Positions 26,427 through 33,102 of a stretch of 43,069 bases of DNA are shown in pieces. The notes below the pieces were generated by a model that saw only the letters and a program-made list of their open reading frames with translations, made no database searches and was not told the origin of the DNA. The DNA comes from Nakamurella endophytica (lineage in GTDB: Bacteria > Actinomycetota > Actinomycetes > Mycobacteriales > Nakamurellaceae), in NCBI RefSeq assembly GCF_014646215.1, contig NZ_BMNA01000020.1:1-43069 (forward strand), written 5' to 3'. Each line of letters opens with the position of its first letter. The first letter of the stretch is position 1. Position numbers and translations under genes: made by a program.

Positions 26427-27185
26427 TCAGCTCTCCTCGGGGTCGGCACCGCGGACGCTGCGGCCGCCGTCGACGGGGAGCACGACGCCGTTGACGAACG
26501 ACGCGGCGTCCGAGAGCAGGAAGGACACCGCCTCGGCCACCTCGTCCGGGGTGCCGACCCGGCCGACCGGGTGCAGCCGCGCCATGTCCGCCTCGATCCG
26601 CCCGGCCCCCTCGGGTCCCCGGGCGGCCAGCAGGTCGCGGTAACGCTCGGTGTCGATCGAGCCCAGCGCCACCGAGTTGCAGCGGATCCCGAGCGGCCCG
26701 TACTCGACGGCCAGCGCGCGGGTCAGCCCCTCGACGGCCGCCTTGGCGGTCGAGTAGCAGAGCGCCCCGCGGACCGGCCGCTGCGCCTGGTGCGACGACA
26801 CGGTGACGACCGCGCCGGGCCGGCCGGCCGCGACGAGGTGGGCGACGGCCGCGATCGACCCGGTGACCGCGGGGGCCAGGTTGGCCTCGACGAGCTCGAG
26901 CACGGCCGCCGGTCCGGCGGTCAGCGGGTCGACGTCGCGGAACACCGCCGCGTTGTTCACCCAGCCGGCCAGCGGCGCCGCCTGCTCCGCGACCCGCAGC
27001 GCCTCGGCTGCCACGGCCGGGTCGGCGGCGCTGCCGATGACGGTCCGGCGCCGGCCGACACCGGAACCATCGGCCGGGTCCGGGTGGAGGTCCACGACGA
27101 CCACCGCGTCGCCGCCGGCCAGCAGCCGGTCGGCGACGGCCCGGCCCACGCCGCGCGCGCCGCCGGTCACCACGAACGACCTCAC
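26427..27185 (-). CDS. SDR-family oxidoreductase, end of Mau-like operon
   Basis: 252-aa short-chain dehydrogenase. Seen: TGGARGVGRAVAD at the N-terminus, VVDLHP after beta-2, NNAAVF, VTVSSHQ, YSTAK as YxxxK, and the C-terminal GVVLPVDGG. The acidic Asp after beta-2 suggests NAD. The GTG at 27185 has GGGAGG upstream and is 26 nt from the preceding membrane-protein gene, so it probably shares the transcript. The substrate is unknown and a link to the MauA-like protein is only positional. Confidence 0.9.
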   Translation of the reverse strand: MRSFVVTGGARGVGRAVADRLLAGGDAVVVVDLHPDPADGSGVGRRRTVIGSAADPAVAAEALRVAEQAAPLAGWVNNAAVFRDVDPLTAGPAAVLELVEANLAPAVTGSIAAVAHLVAAGRPGAVVTVSSHQAQRPVRGALCYSTAKAAVEGLTRALAVEYGPLGIRCNSVALGSIDTERYRDLLAARGPEGAGRIEADMARLHPVGRVGTPDEVAEAVSFLLSDAASFVNGVVLPVDGGRSVRGADPEES

Positions 27186-27211
27186 CGGAGCACCTCCCGC
27201 GCCGGCCGACG

Positions 27212-28081
27212 TCAGGGCCGCAGGTCGGCGCCGGCCGGAACCGGTGCCGCGGGCGCGGCGGCCACCGCCACCGCGCCGGTCGGGAGGTGGGCGGCCGCGG
27301 GCCTCGGCCGCCGCACCATCCCCGCCAGCCCGGTCACCGCGACCACTGCGGCCAGGGCCACCGCGGCGCCCGCACCGCGCTGCCCGGGGGCCAGGCACCA
27401 CGCGGCCAGCCCGGCCAGGGCCACCACCTGCGCCGCTGCGGCGGCGCGCAGCGAGGACCCCGAGCGGCGCTCGACCGCCGCGACCAGCCGGCGCAGCCGT
27501 GCGGGATCGGTGGCGGCCGCGCCGAGCAGCACGGCGAGGCCACGCACCAGGCCGAACAACGCCCCGACGGCCAGCGCCCACCACGGCTGCCCGGTCAGCG
27601 CGGCGAGCAGCACGGTCCCGTAGACGGCGGCGGTCATCACGTAGGTGGCCAGGCCGGTGCCGATCTGCACCCCGAAGCCGCCGGCGTACACCCAGGGCCG
27701 GTACCGCCGCAGCCACTGCTCGTCGACCTGCCGCGGCAGGGTGGGCAGCCGCAGGCCCGGCAGCCCGAGGTCGGCGGCCGCGCCGACCGCCAGGACCAGC
27801 ACCGCGAGCACGACCGACCAGGCGGCCGGCAGCCCGGTCCACCGCACCACCGCGGCCAGGCCCGCGGCCAGGGTTCCGGTGCCGAGCCCGCCGAGCACCG
27901 CGCCGGCCAGGAACCAGCCGGCCGTCACCGGGTACCGGTGGCCGCGGGACCGCTCGGCCACCGGGTTGATCGAGGTCAGCATGCTCAGGCCGCAGGGCGA
28001 CCACAGCGATCGGGCGGCCGCGACGACGGCGACGGCCGGGGCGAGCGCGGCCGTGCCGGCCGCGAGCGGGGAGAGGTCCAC
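27212..28081 (-). CDS. CcdA/MauF-like polytopic membrane protein
   Basis: 289 aa with about six to seven hydrophobic segments and an Ala/Pro-rich tail. The N-terminal SLWSPCGLSMLTSINPVAER resembles the Pro-Cys element of CcdA/DsbD thiol-electron transporters (SPCVLPLLP type). A second Cys occurs late (AAWCLAPGQ). Family knowledge: classical methylamine-dehydrogenase clusters encode MauF, a CcdA-related membrane protein. Its place just after the MauA-like gene makes a MauF-like role in moving reducing equivalents across the membrane plausible; this is inference. The GTG has GAGGAG upstream and lies 13 nt from the MauA-like stop. Confidence 0.65.
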   Translation of the reverse strand: MDLSPLAAGTAALAPAVAVVAAARSLWSPCGLSMLTSINPVAERSRGHRYPVTAGWFLAGAVLGGLGTGTLAAGLAAVVRWTGLPAAWSVVLAVLVLAVGAAADLGLPGLRLPTLPRQVDEQWLRRYRPWVYAGGFGVQIGTGLATYVMTAAVYGTVLLAALTGQPWWALAVGALFGLVRGLAVLLGAAATDPARLRRLVAAVERRSGSSLRAAAAAQVVALAGLAAWCLAPGQRGAGAAVALAAVVAVTGLAGMVRRPRPAAAHLPTGAVAVAAAPAAPVPAGADLRP

Positions 28082-28094
28082 GGGTTGCTCCTCG

Positions 28095-29786
28095 TCAGCC
28101 GCGGGTGACGGCGCCGGTGGCCGGGTCCCAGGTCAACCGGCCGTGCTGGAAGTCGCAGCGCTGCCGCGCGCCGGCCGCCCTGCTCAGCACGTAGACGTCG
28201 GACACCGGCAGTCCGAGGTCGCTGCGCTCGGCGCCGGCGCGCTGGTAGGCGTCCCAGATGGCACCGTGCACCACCACCGGCCCGGCGCCGCCGCCGTCGA
28301 TCACGGCGCCGCGCTCGCAACTGATCCGGGTGCTGCCGGCCGTCCGGTGCTCCACGTCGCCGATCGGCACCCCGACGCTGTTCCTGCCGTTGGCGGTCAG
28401 TCCCTGCCAGCGTGCCCACAGCGGCCCGGTGACGAACTTCGGGCCGTGGGTGGCCGACCACGACATGCCGCCGTGCTCGAACGGCTGGCTGAGCGAGCCG
28501 CCTCGCCAGGCACTCTCGGTCGCGAGCGGGAAGCCGATGCGGCCACCGGATCCGCCGTTGCGGGCCCAGGCGTCGAACAGCACGCCCTCGACCGACACCG
28601 TCGAGGGCGCCGACGCCCCGCCCGGCGTCCGGGTGTAGATCCGGCCGCGCTGGAACTTGACCTGGACCCCGCCGCCCGGGATGGCCGCGCGGTCCGAGAC
28701 CGGCAGCCCCAGCTTGCCGCCCGCGAGCCCGCGCGAGGCGTAGAGCCGGTACTCGGGTCCGGCGACGGCGTGCGCGCCGGTGGCCGCGGAGCCGTACAGG
28801 ATGCCGTGCGAGCAGCGCTGGCTGGTGACCCCGCGCACCACGTGCCGCTCCTCGACGGGCACGCCGATCCCGGCGGTGCCGCCGGCCCTGGTGTACGCCC
28901 CGAGCAGGTCCCCGATGACCGCGTGCGCGCCGGCCGCCGACGTCACCAGCAGGCCGCCGGTGGTGTGCACCCAGGAGGCGACGCCGTCCCGGTAGGTCGT
29001 CGAGGACGGGTCGCCCAGCGGCCCGGCGCCGGCACCCGCCGCCAGGTAGCGGTCCCAGGTGGCGCCGGTCAGGGTGTGCAGCTGGCCGTTGCGCAGCACG
29101 TAGATCAGGCCGTCGCGGTAGGCGGCCACCGTGCCGCCGGCCTTGCTGGCCCGTTCCGCGGCGCGCTGCGGCCCGAAGGACCCGCCGGGTCCGCCGTGGT
29201 CGTACCAGTACCGGGTGATCTGCGACGGGCAGTCACCCGGCAGGCAGGCCGCGCTGTGCGTGGCGGTCCGGTTGTCGGTCAACGAGGTGGCGGTGCACGA
29301 CGGGTCGAACTGCCAGGGCGGGGTGCAGGTGACCACCCGGCACACCACCGGCCCGTAGCAGTCGATCTCCTGGTGGCACTGCCCGTACCGGAACTGGTTG
29401 CACGCCACCCGGCGCTGGTCGCACGAGCCGGACCCGCAGTGGCATTTCCAGTCCGAGCCGCAGGTGGCGTTGCAGTCCACGTAGTACCGGGCGGACCCGC
29501 AGCAGAAGCCCGACTGGTCGGCCTTCCACCAGCCGCCCACGAAGGACCCCGGCGGGCACTGGTTGGCGCCGTCGATCGAGCAGCAGAACACCGACCAGCC
29601 GTCGGCGCAGGCGGCTCCGTCACCGCAGACGCTGTCGTAGGCCGACACCGGCCGGGACGCGTACCGCCATGGGTGCGTCGCCAGGGCCGACCCGACGACG
29701 GCGGCCGACGCCAGGAAGCTGCGCCGGTCCGCGGTGCGCCGCCACCCCCGCGCCAGCGTGTTCACCACGATCTCGGCGACGCTCAT
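28095..29786 (-). CDS. MauA-like (methylamine dehydrogenase light chain) domain fused to six LGFP repeats
   Basis: 563 aa. Tat-type signal at 18-36 (RRSFLA then a hydrophobic stretch). Cys-rich domain at 50-187 with 20 Cys; CSIDGANQCPPGS matches the MauA segment CSIDGN...NCPPGT, so homology to methylamine dehydrogenase light chain is clear. W86/W87 occupy the place of the first TTQ tryptophan. Where MauA has IIWCFG (second TTQ tryptophan), this protein has EIDCYG with D142. After residue 215 come six LGFP-type repeats (motifs near 257, 307, 359, 417, 471 and 524, spaced 50-58), which are cell-wall-binding repeats in actinobacteria. The start overlaps the preceding stop by 4 bp. Likely a cell-wall-attached, disulfide-rich protein. 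Amine dehydrogenase activity is doubtful without MauB and MauG. Confidence 0.8.
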   Translation of the reverse strand: MSVAEIVVNTLARGWRRTADRRSFLASAAVVGSALATHPWRYASRPVSAYDSVCGDGAACADGWSVFCCSIDGANQCPPGSFVGGWWKADQSGFCCGSARYYVDCNATCGSDWKCHCGSGSCDQRRVACNQFRYGQCHQEIDCYGPVVCRVVTCTPPWQFDPSCTATSLTDNRTATHSAACLPGDCPSQITRYWYDHGGPGGSFGPQRAAERASKAGGTVAAYRDGLIYVLRNGQLHTLTGATWDRYLAAGAGAGPLGDPSSTTYRDGVASWVHTTGGLLVTSAAGAHAVIGDLLGAYTRAGGTAGIGVPVEERHVVRGVTSQRCSHGILYGSAATGAHAVAGPEYRLYASRGLAGGKLGLPVSDRAAIPGGGVQVKFQRGRIYTRTPGGASAPSTVSVEGVLFDAWARNGGSGGRIGFPLATESAWRGGSLSQPFEHGGMSWSATHGPKFVTGPLWARWQGLTANGRNSVGVPIGDVEHRTAGSTRISCERGAVIDGGGAGPVVVHGAIWDAYQRAGAERSDLGLPVSDVYVLSRAAGARQRCDFQHGRLTWDPATGAVTRG

Positions 29787-30343
29787 GCCGCTGCCACCGT
29801 CGTCGCCGCCAGCACCGACCGCACCCGGCCGACCAGGGCCGCGGCGTTCCGCGCTCCCCCGAGCACCACGTACAGGCAGAACGGCCGGCCGGAGACGGTG
29901 AAGAAGCGCTGGTAGCCGAGCTGGCCGGAGATCCGGTGCTGCAGGGTGTCCGGGCCGAACGCCGACACCGCCGGGGTCGGCATGCCGGCCGGAGCGAAGA
30001 GCGCGGTGCCCACGCACTCGGGCCCGTACTCGACCAGGGCGATCAGGCAGTGGCTCCCGGTCATCCGGTCGACCGCGCCGCAGCCGAAGTCGCCGCGGTC
30101 CGGCGGCAGCGGGAAGTTCGCGACGTGCGAAACCGGGTAGTGCCGCTCGCCGGGCGCCAGCGGCTCCGGCGCGACGGGCTCGGTCACCGCGGCGGCGGCG
30201 CCGCGACCGGTGACCGACCGCACGGTGCCCGGCCGCCCGGGCCGGCCGCGCAGCGAGATCCGGCCCTCGAAGTCGGCGGGCAGGCCGATGCTGATGCCGT
30301 GCGCGGACAGCGGCGTCCGCACCGCTGCTCCGGGCGCGGTCAC
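29783..30343 (-). CDS. Unknown protein of the Mau-like operon
   Basis: 186 aa, not recognised. No signal peptide or membrane segment is evident, so it is probably cytoplasmic. The N-terminus has a GISIGLPADFEGRI stretch of the type seen at the start of small beta-rich actinobacterial proteins. The middle has GDFGCGAVDRMTGSHCLIALVEYGPEC with three Cys, and a fourth lies near the C-terminus (RPFCLYVVLGG). The GTG start overlaps the MauD-like stop (GTGA) and its stop overlaps the MauA-like start (ATGA). Such tight coupling suggests a protein needed in step with the MauA-like product, such as a chaperone or maturation factor (inference). Confidence 0.75.
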   Translation of the reverse strand: MTAPGAAVRTPLSAHGISIGLPADFEGRISLRGRPGRPGTVRSVTGRGAAAAVTEPVAPEPLAPGERHYPVSHVANFPLPPDRGDFGCGAVDRMTGSHCLIALVEYGPECVGTALFAPAGMPTPAVSAFGPDTLQHRISGQLGYQRFFTVSGRPFCLYVVLGGARNAAALVGRVRSVLAATTVAAA

Positions 30344-31119
30344 CGGTAGACCACCGCGTCGTCGACCGGCGCCGTCGCCGGGTCCCGGTACAGGCTGTCG
30401 TCGCCGGGGAAGATGCCGGCGGCCATCAGCTCGCGGTCCGCGCGGGCCTCCCGGTCCACGTCGGCCGCCGGCTTGCCGGCCCGACGGGTGGTACCCGGCA
30501 GATAGGCCAGGTCGCCGGTGGCCTGCGCCAGCAGCCGCGCCACCTGCGACCAGCTGCCCCCGGTGCCCTCCCCGACCACCCGGCCGGTCGGGCCGTCGAC
30601 GGCGACGACGTACGGCGACCCGGGTACGGCGTAGTCGGCCCAGGCCCGGGTGGACAGCACGACCTCCGCGGTGGGCGACGCCAGTTCCGCGACGGCCGAG
30701 ACGCTCTCCTGCTCCGGGCCTTTGGTGACCACGAGCAGCCGCGCGCCCGGCGGCAGGGTGATGCCGGCCGGCGCCGCCAGCTCGTCCCAGAACGCCCGGC
30801 AGGTGGCGCAGCCGGAGGACAGGAACAGCAGCACGGTGCCGGCGTCGCCGGAGGTGCGCACGACGACCGCCTCGCCGTCCGGGGTGGTGCCGACGACGTC
30901 CGGCGCCCGCCGGACCGGTGCCGGGTCGTCCAGCAGCACCGGCGCCGACCGCTCGGGCGCCGGGATGCCCGGGGCCGTCCGGAAGGCCGGCGTCCCGGCC
31001 GGGCCGCCGTCGAGCTCGTGCAACCGGGCGAGGATGGTGGCGTGGCTGCGCAGCAACCCGGCCACCAGCACCGCCAGCAGCGCCACCACCACGGTCAACG
31101 TCAGGACCACCGCCGTCAT
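30340..31119 (-). CDS. MauD-like membrane-anchored thioredoxin-fold protein
   Basis: 259 aa. One N-terminal membrane segment (about 3-23, VVLTLTVVVALLAVLVAGLL), then a linker and a thioredoxin-like domain at about 75-205 with FLSSGCATCRAFW, a CxxC redox site (CATC), and a PGSPYVVAVDG cis-Pro-like segment. Family knowledge: MauD is a membrane-anchored thiol-disulfide protein needed for stable, correctly disulfide-bonded MauA. Here it follows a MauE-like gene with a 4-bp overlap, in the MauE-MauD order of the classical cluster. A Cys-rich MauA-like partner is two genes downstream, so a role in its disulfide formation is likely. Confidence 0.85.
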   Translation of the reverse strand: MTAVVLTLTVVVALLAVLVAGLLRSHATILARLHELDGGPAGTPAFRTAPGIPAPERSAPVLLDDPAPVRRAPDVVGTTPDGEAVVVRTSGDAGTVLLFLSSGCATCRAFWDELAAPAGITLPPGARLLVVTKGPEQESVSAVAELASPTAEVVLSTRAWADYAVPGSPYVVAVDGPTGRVVGEGTGGSWSQVARLLAQATGDLAYLPGTTRRAGKPAADVDREARADRELMAAGIFPGDDSLYRDPATAPVDDAVVYR

Positions 31120-31661
31120 CGGGCCTCCCCCGTCGCTGCGTCCAGGACCTTGCGCCGGGCCGCCTGGAGCGGCGGGACGGCGGCGAACAAGAGGTAGCCC
31201 AGGGCCGCCAGCACCGCGCCGGCCGCCAGCACCCCCGGCGCGGCCCCGCCGGCGGCGAGCCCGGTCGGCGGCAGCGCCAGACCGACCCCGGCGAGCCCGG
31301 CGAAGAGCAGGTCGACGGCGGCGTGCTGGCCGGAGGCCGGCGTGTCGTCCCGGCCGAGACATCCGCAGGCGGCGCCGCTGCCGGCCCGCCGGAGCCGGAT
31401 CACCACCGCGGCGAAGGCCACGAAGGCGGCCGCGACGAGCCCGGCGCCGAGCCGCCCGCCGTGCCAGGCGGCGAAGAAGGCCACCGCCAGTTCGCCGAGG
31501 CCCAGGACGCGGGCGACCGCGGGGCGGGCCAGCCGCCGATCGCCGGGCAGGGCCAGGTCGGCGAGGGCCCGGGTGGTCGAGGCGGGCCGGGCGAGCTTGA
31601 GCAGGCCGGCGCCCGCCAGCAGGAGGCAGGCGGCCAGGAAGCACCCCGTCGTCGGAGCCAT
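31116..31661 (-). CDS. MauE-like redox membrane protein
   Basis: 181 aa, DoxX/MauE-type membrane protein with about four to five hydrophobic segments. Seen: LAACLLLAGAGLLKLARP at the N-terminus, GLGELAVAFFAAW, and the Cys motif ACGCLGRDD near residue 110, which is the CGCxG motif of MauE relatives. Family knowledge: MauE works with MauD in periplasmic disulfide handling for MauA. It is the first gene of the operon. The ATG at 31661 was chosen because a CACAAT -10 box sits 6 nt upstream (leaderless); a longer in-frame start at 31712 lacks support. Confidence 0.85.
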   Translation of the reverse strand: MAPTTGCFLAACLLLAGAGLLKLARPASTTRALADLALPGDRRLARPAVARVLGLGELAVAFFAAWHGGRLGAGLVAAAFVAFAAVVIRLRRAGSGAACGCLGRDDTPASGQHAAVDLLFAGLAGVGLALPPTGLAAGGAAPGVLAAGAVLAALGYLLFAAVPPLQAARRKVLDAATGEAR

Positions 31662-31667
31662 CGGCCG

Positions 31668-31673
31668 ATTGTG
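31668..31673 (-). promoter_or_regulatory. -10 box of the Mau-like operon (leaderless)
   Basis: CACAAT on the minus strand, 6 nt before the MauE-like ATG, with no Shine-Dalgarno. A -35 box is not evident. Confidence 0.4.
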
Positions 31674-31796
31674 AGATGGCTGTGCGACCGACCGCGGGAC
31701 GGCCGGATCCACCCGGCGTGTCGGACGGTGTGCGCTGCGTCGCGTCGGCCACCCCGCCGGCGGGTCGGTGCCCGGCGACCCGGACGGCGGGGCGCT

Positions 31797-32156
31797 TCAG
31801 CCGAACCGGCGCAGCTGCTGCTCGACGTAGTGCCGGGCGCGCCGCTGGCCACCGCGCGCCCGGATGGCGTCGTCGAGGGACAGCAGGTGTCGGCGGACCG
31901 CGGCCAGGTCCACCGGCCAGCCCCGGGCGGCGCACTCGGCGGCCCAGCTGGACGGCGACCGGTGACCGCGCTGCCCGTTGCACCGCCGGCAGGCGGCCAC
32001 CTCGTTCTCCAGCCAGCTGGGGCCGCCCTTGACCTGCGGCACCAGGTGGTCGGTGGTGGGCACGACGAGGCCGGCGAACGGCCGCCCGCACCACAGGCAC
32101 GACGCCCCGTCGCGGAGCAGCACCTGCTCCAACCGCTGCGCCCGACCCGGTTGCAC
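31797..32156 (-). CDS. HNH endonuclease domain protein
   Basis: 119 aa, small stand-alone HNH protein. Seen: CLWCGRPF and CRRC as the two zinc knuckles, with TTDHLVPQVKGGPSWLENEVAACRRCNGQRG between as the beta-beta-alpha metal core; DH supplies the catalytic histidine. The C-terminal part (about 75-119) is helical and basic. The GTG at 32156 fits the usual family start just before RLEQVLLRDG. An upstream in-frame ATG at 32207 would leave only 33 bp to the divergent hydrolase gene. It could be a DNA-repair or restriction-type nuclease; the role is unknown. Confidence 0.85.
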   Translation of the reverse strand: MQPGRAQRLEQVLLRDGASCLWCGRPFAGLVVPTTDHLVPQVKGGPSWLENEVAACRRCNGQRGHRSPSSWAAECAARGWPVDLAAVRRHLLSLDDAIRARGGQRRARHYVEQQLRRFG

Positions 32157-32240
32157 CCCACCATCGTGCCGATCCGCCCGGTGCAAACTGGTCGACGGCC
32201 GCGCCATCCCCGGCGACGGCCGGACGAGGGAGGGCGGACC

Positions 32241-32948
32241 GTGGGCCGACCGGTGATCGGGATCAGCTGCTACCGCGAGCCCGCGTCCTGGGCCGCGTGG
32301 GACCGGGTGCCCGCCGTCCTGCTGCCCGCGCGCTACGTCGACGCGGTGCGGGCCGGCGGTGGCTCGCCGGTGCTGCTGCCGCCGCTGGATGCCGGCGACG
32401 ACGCCGCGGACCTGGTGCGCCGGCTCGACGGCCTGGTCGTCGCCGGCGGCGCGGACGTCAACCCGACCCGGTACGGCGAGCTGCCGCACGCGGCCACCGC
32501 CGGCTGGCGCGACGACCGGGACGTGTCCGAGTTCGCTTTGCTGGACGCCGCCGAGGACGCCGGCCTGCCCGTCCTGGGCATCTGCCGCGGCATGCAGGTG
32601 ATGGCCGTCCGCGCCGGCGGCCGGCTGCACCAGCACGTCCCCGACCTGGTCGGGCACGAGCGGCACTCGCCCGGTCCGGGCCGGTACGGGTCGGTCCCGG
32701 TCCGGACGGTGGCCGGCACCCGGGTCGCCGCGCTGCTCGGCGAGGACCTCGACGTGCCGTGCCACCACCACCAGTCCGTGGCCGAGCACCCCGGCTACAC
32801 CGCCGCCGCCCTGGCCGACGACGGTGTGCTGGAGGCCATGCAGGGCAACGGGTCCCGCTTCGAGGTGGCCGTGCAGTGGCACCCGGAGACGGGCACCGAC
32901 ATGCGGCTGTTCCGGGCGCTGGCCGACGCCGCGGCGGTGCGGGTCTGA
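32241..32948 (+). CDS. Class I glutamine amidotransferase, gamma-glutamyl-GABA hydrolase type (PuuD family)
   Basis: 235-aa peptidase-C26-type hydrolase. Seen: VIGISCYREPASW at the N-terminus, VVAGGADVNPTRYG, nucleophile C115 in GICRGMQVM, and H214/E216 in QWHPET. Family knowledge: PuuD cleaves the gamma-glutamyl bond of gamma-Glu-GABA, and relatives serve the ethanolamine and polyamine gamma-glutamylation routes. It is the step missing from the operon at 19561-24975, from which it is separated by the protease and Mau-like genes. The GTG at 32241 has GGGAGGG upstream. In many actinobacteria the equivalent gene sits inside the amine operon. Confidence 0.9.
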   Translation: MGRPVIGISCYREPASWAAWDRVPAVLLPARYVDAVRAGGGSPVLLPPLDAGDDAADLVRRLDGLVVAGGADVNPTRYGELPHAATAGWRDDRDVSEFALLDAAEDAGLPVLGICRGMQVMAVRAGGRLHQHVPDLVGHERHSPGPGRYGSVPVRTVAGTRVAALLGEDLDVPCHHHQSVAEHPGYTAAALADDGVLEAMQGNGSRFEVAVQWHPETGTDMRLFRALADAAAVRV

Positions 32949-32986
32949 CGGTGCCCGCCGGGTCGCCGGCACGGTGAGGTCCCGGC

Positions 32987-33023
32987 CGCCGGTCCGGTGC
33001 GCTCCGGAGCGCCGGTCCGGTGC
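32987..33023 (+). repeat. 14-bp direct repeat with palindrome between copies
   Basis: CGCCGGTCCGGTGC occurs at 32987-33000 and 33010-33023; the 10 bp between copies is the perfect palindrome GCTCCGGAGC. It lies between the hydrolase stop and the DUF4032 promoter. It could be an operator or part of a terminator. Confidence 0.7.
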
Positions 33024-33090
33024 ACGTCCGGCCGCCTGACCGGTACCGACCGGGTCGCCGCGGTCCCCGCTGCGCCGGGCCGCGGTGTGC

Positions 33091-33096
33091 CACGCT
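33091..33096 (+). promoter_or_regulatory. -10 box for leaderless DUF4032 mRNA
   Basis: CACGCT, 6 nt before the GTG at 33103; no Shine-Dalgarno is present. Confidence 0.35.
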
Positions 33097-33102
33097 GGCC
33101 GG

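Noticed and set aside
28095..31661. Complete methylamine dehydrogenase operon
   Set aside because: No heavy chain (MauB), MauG, amicyanin or MauM/N is seen, and the second TTQ tryptophan is not apparent, so methylamine oxidation should not be claimed.
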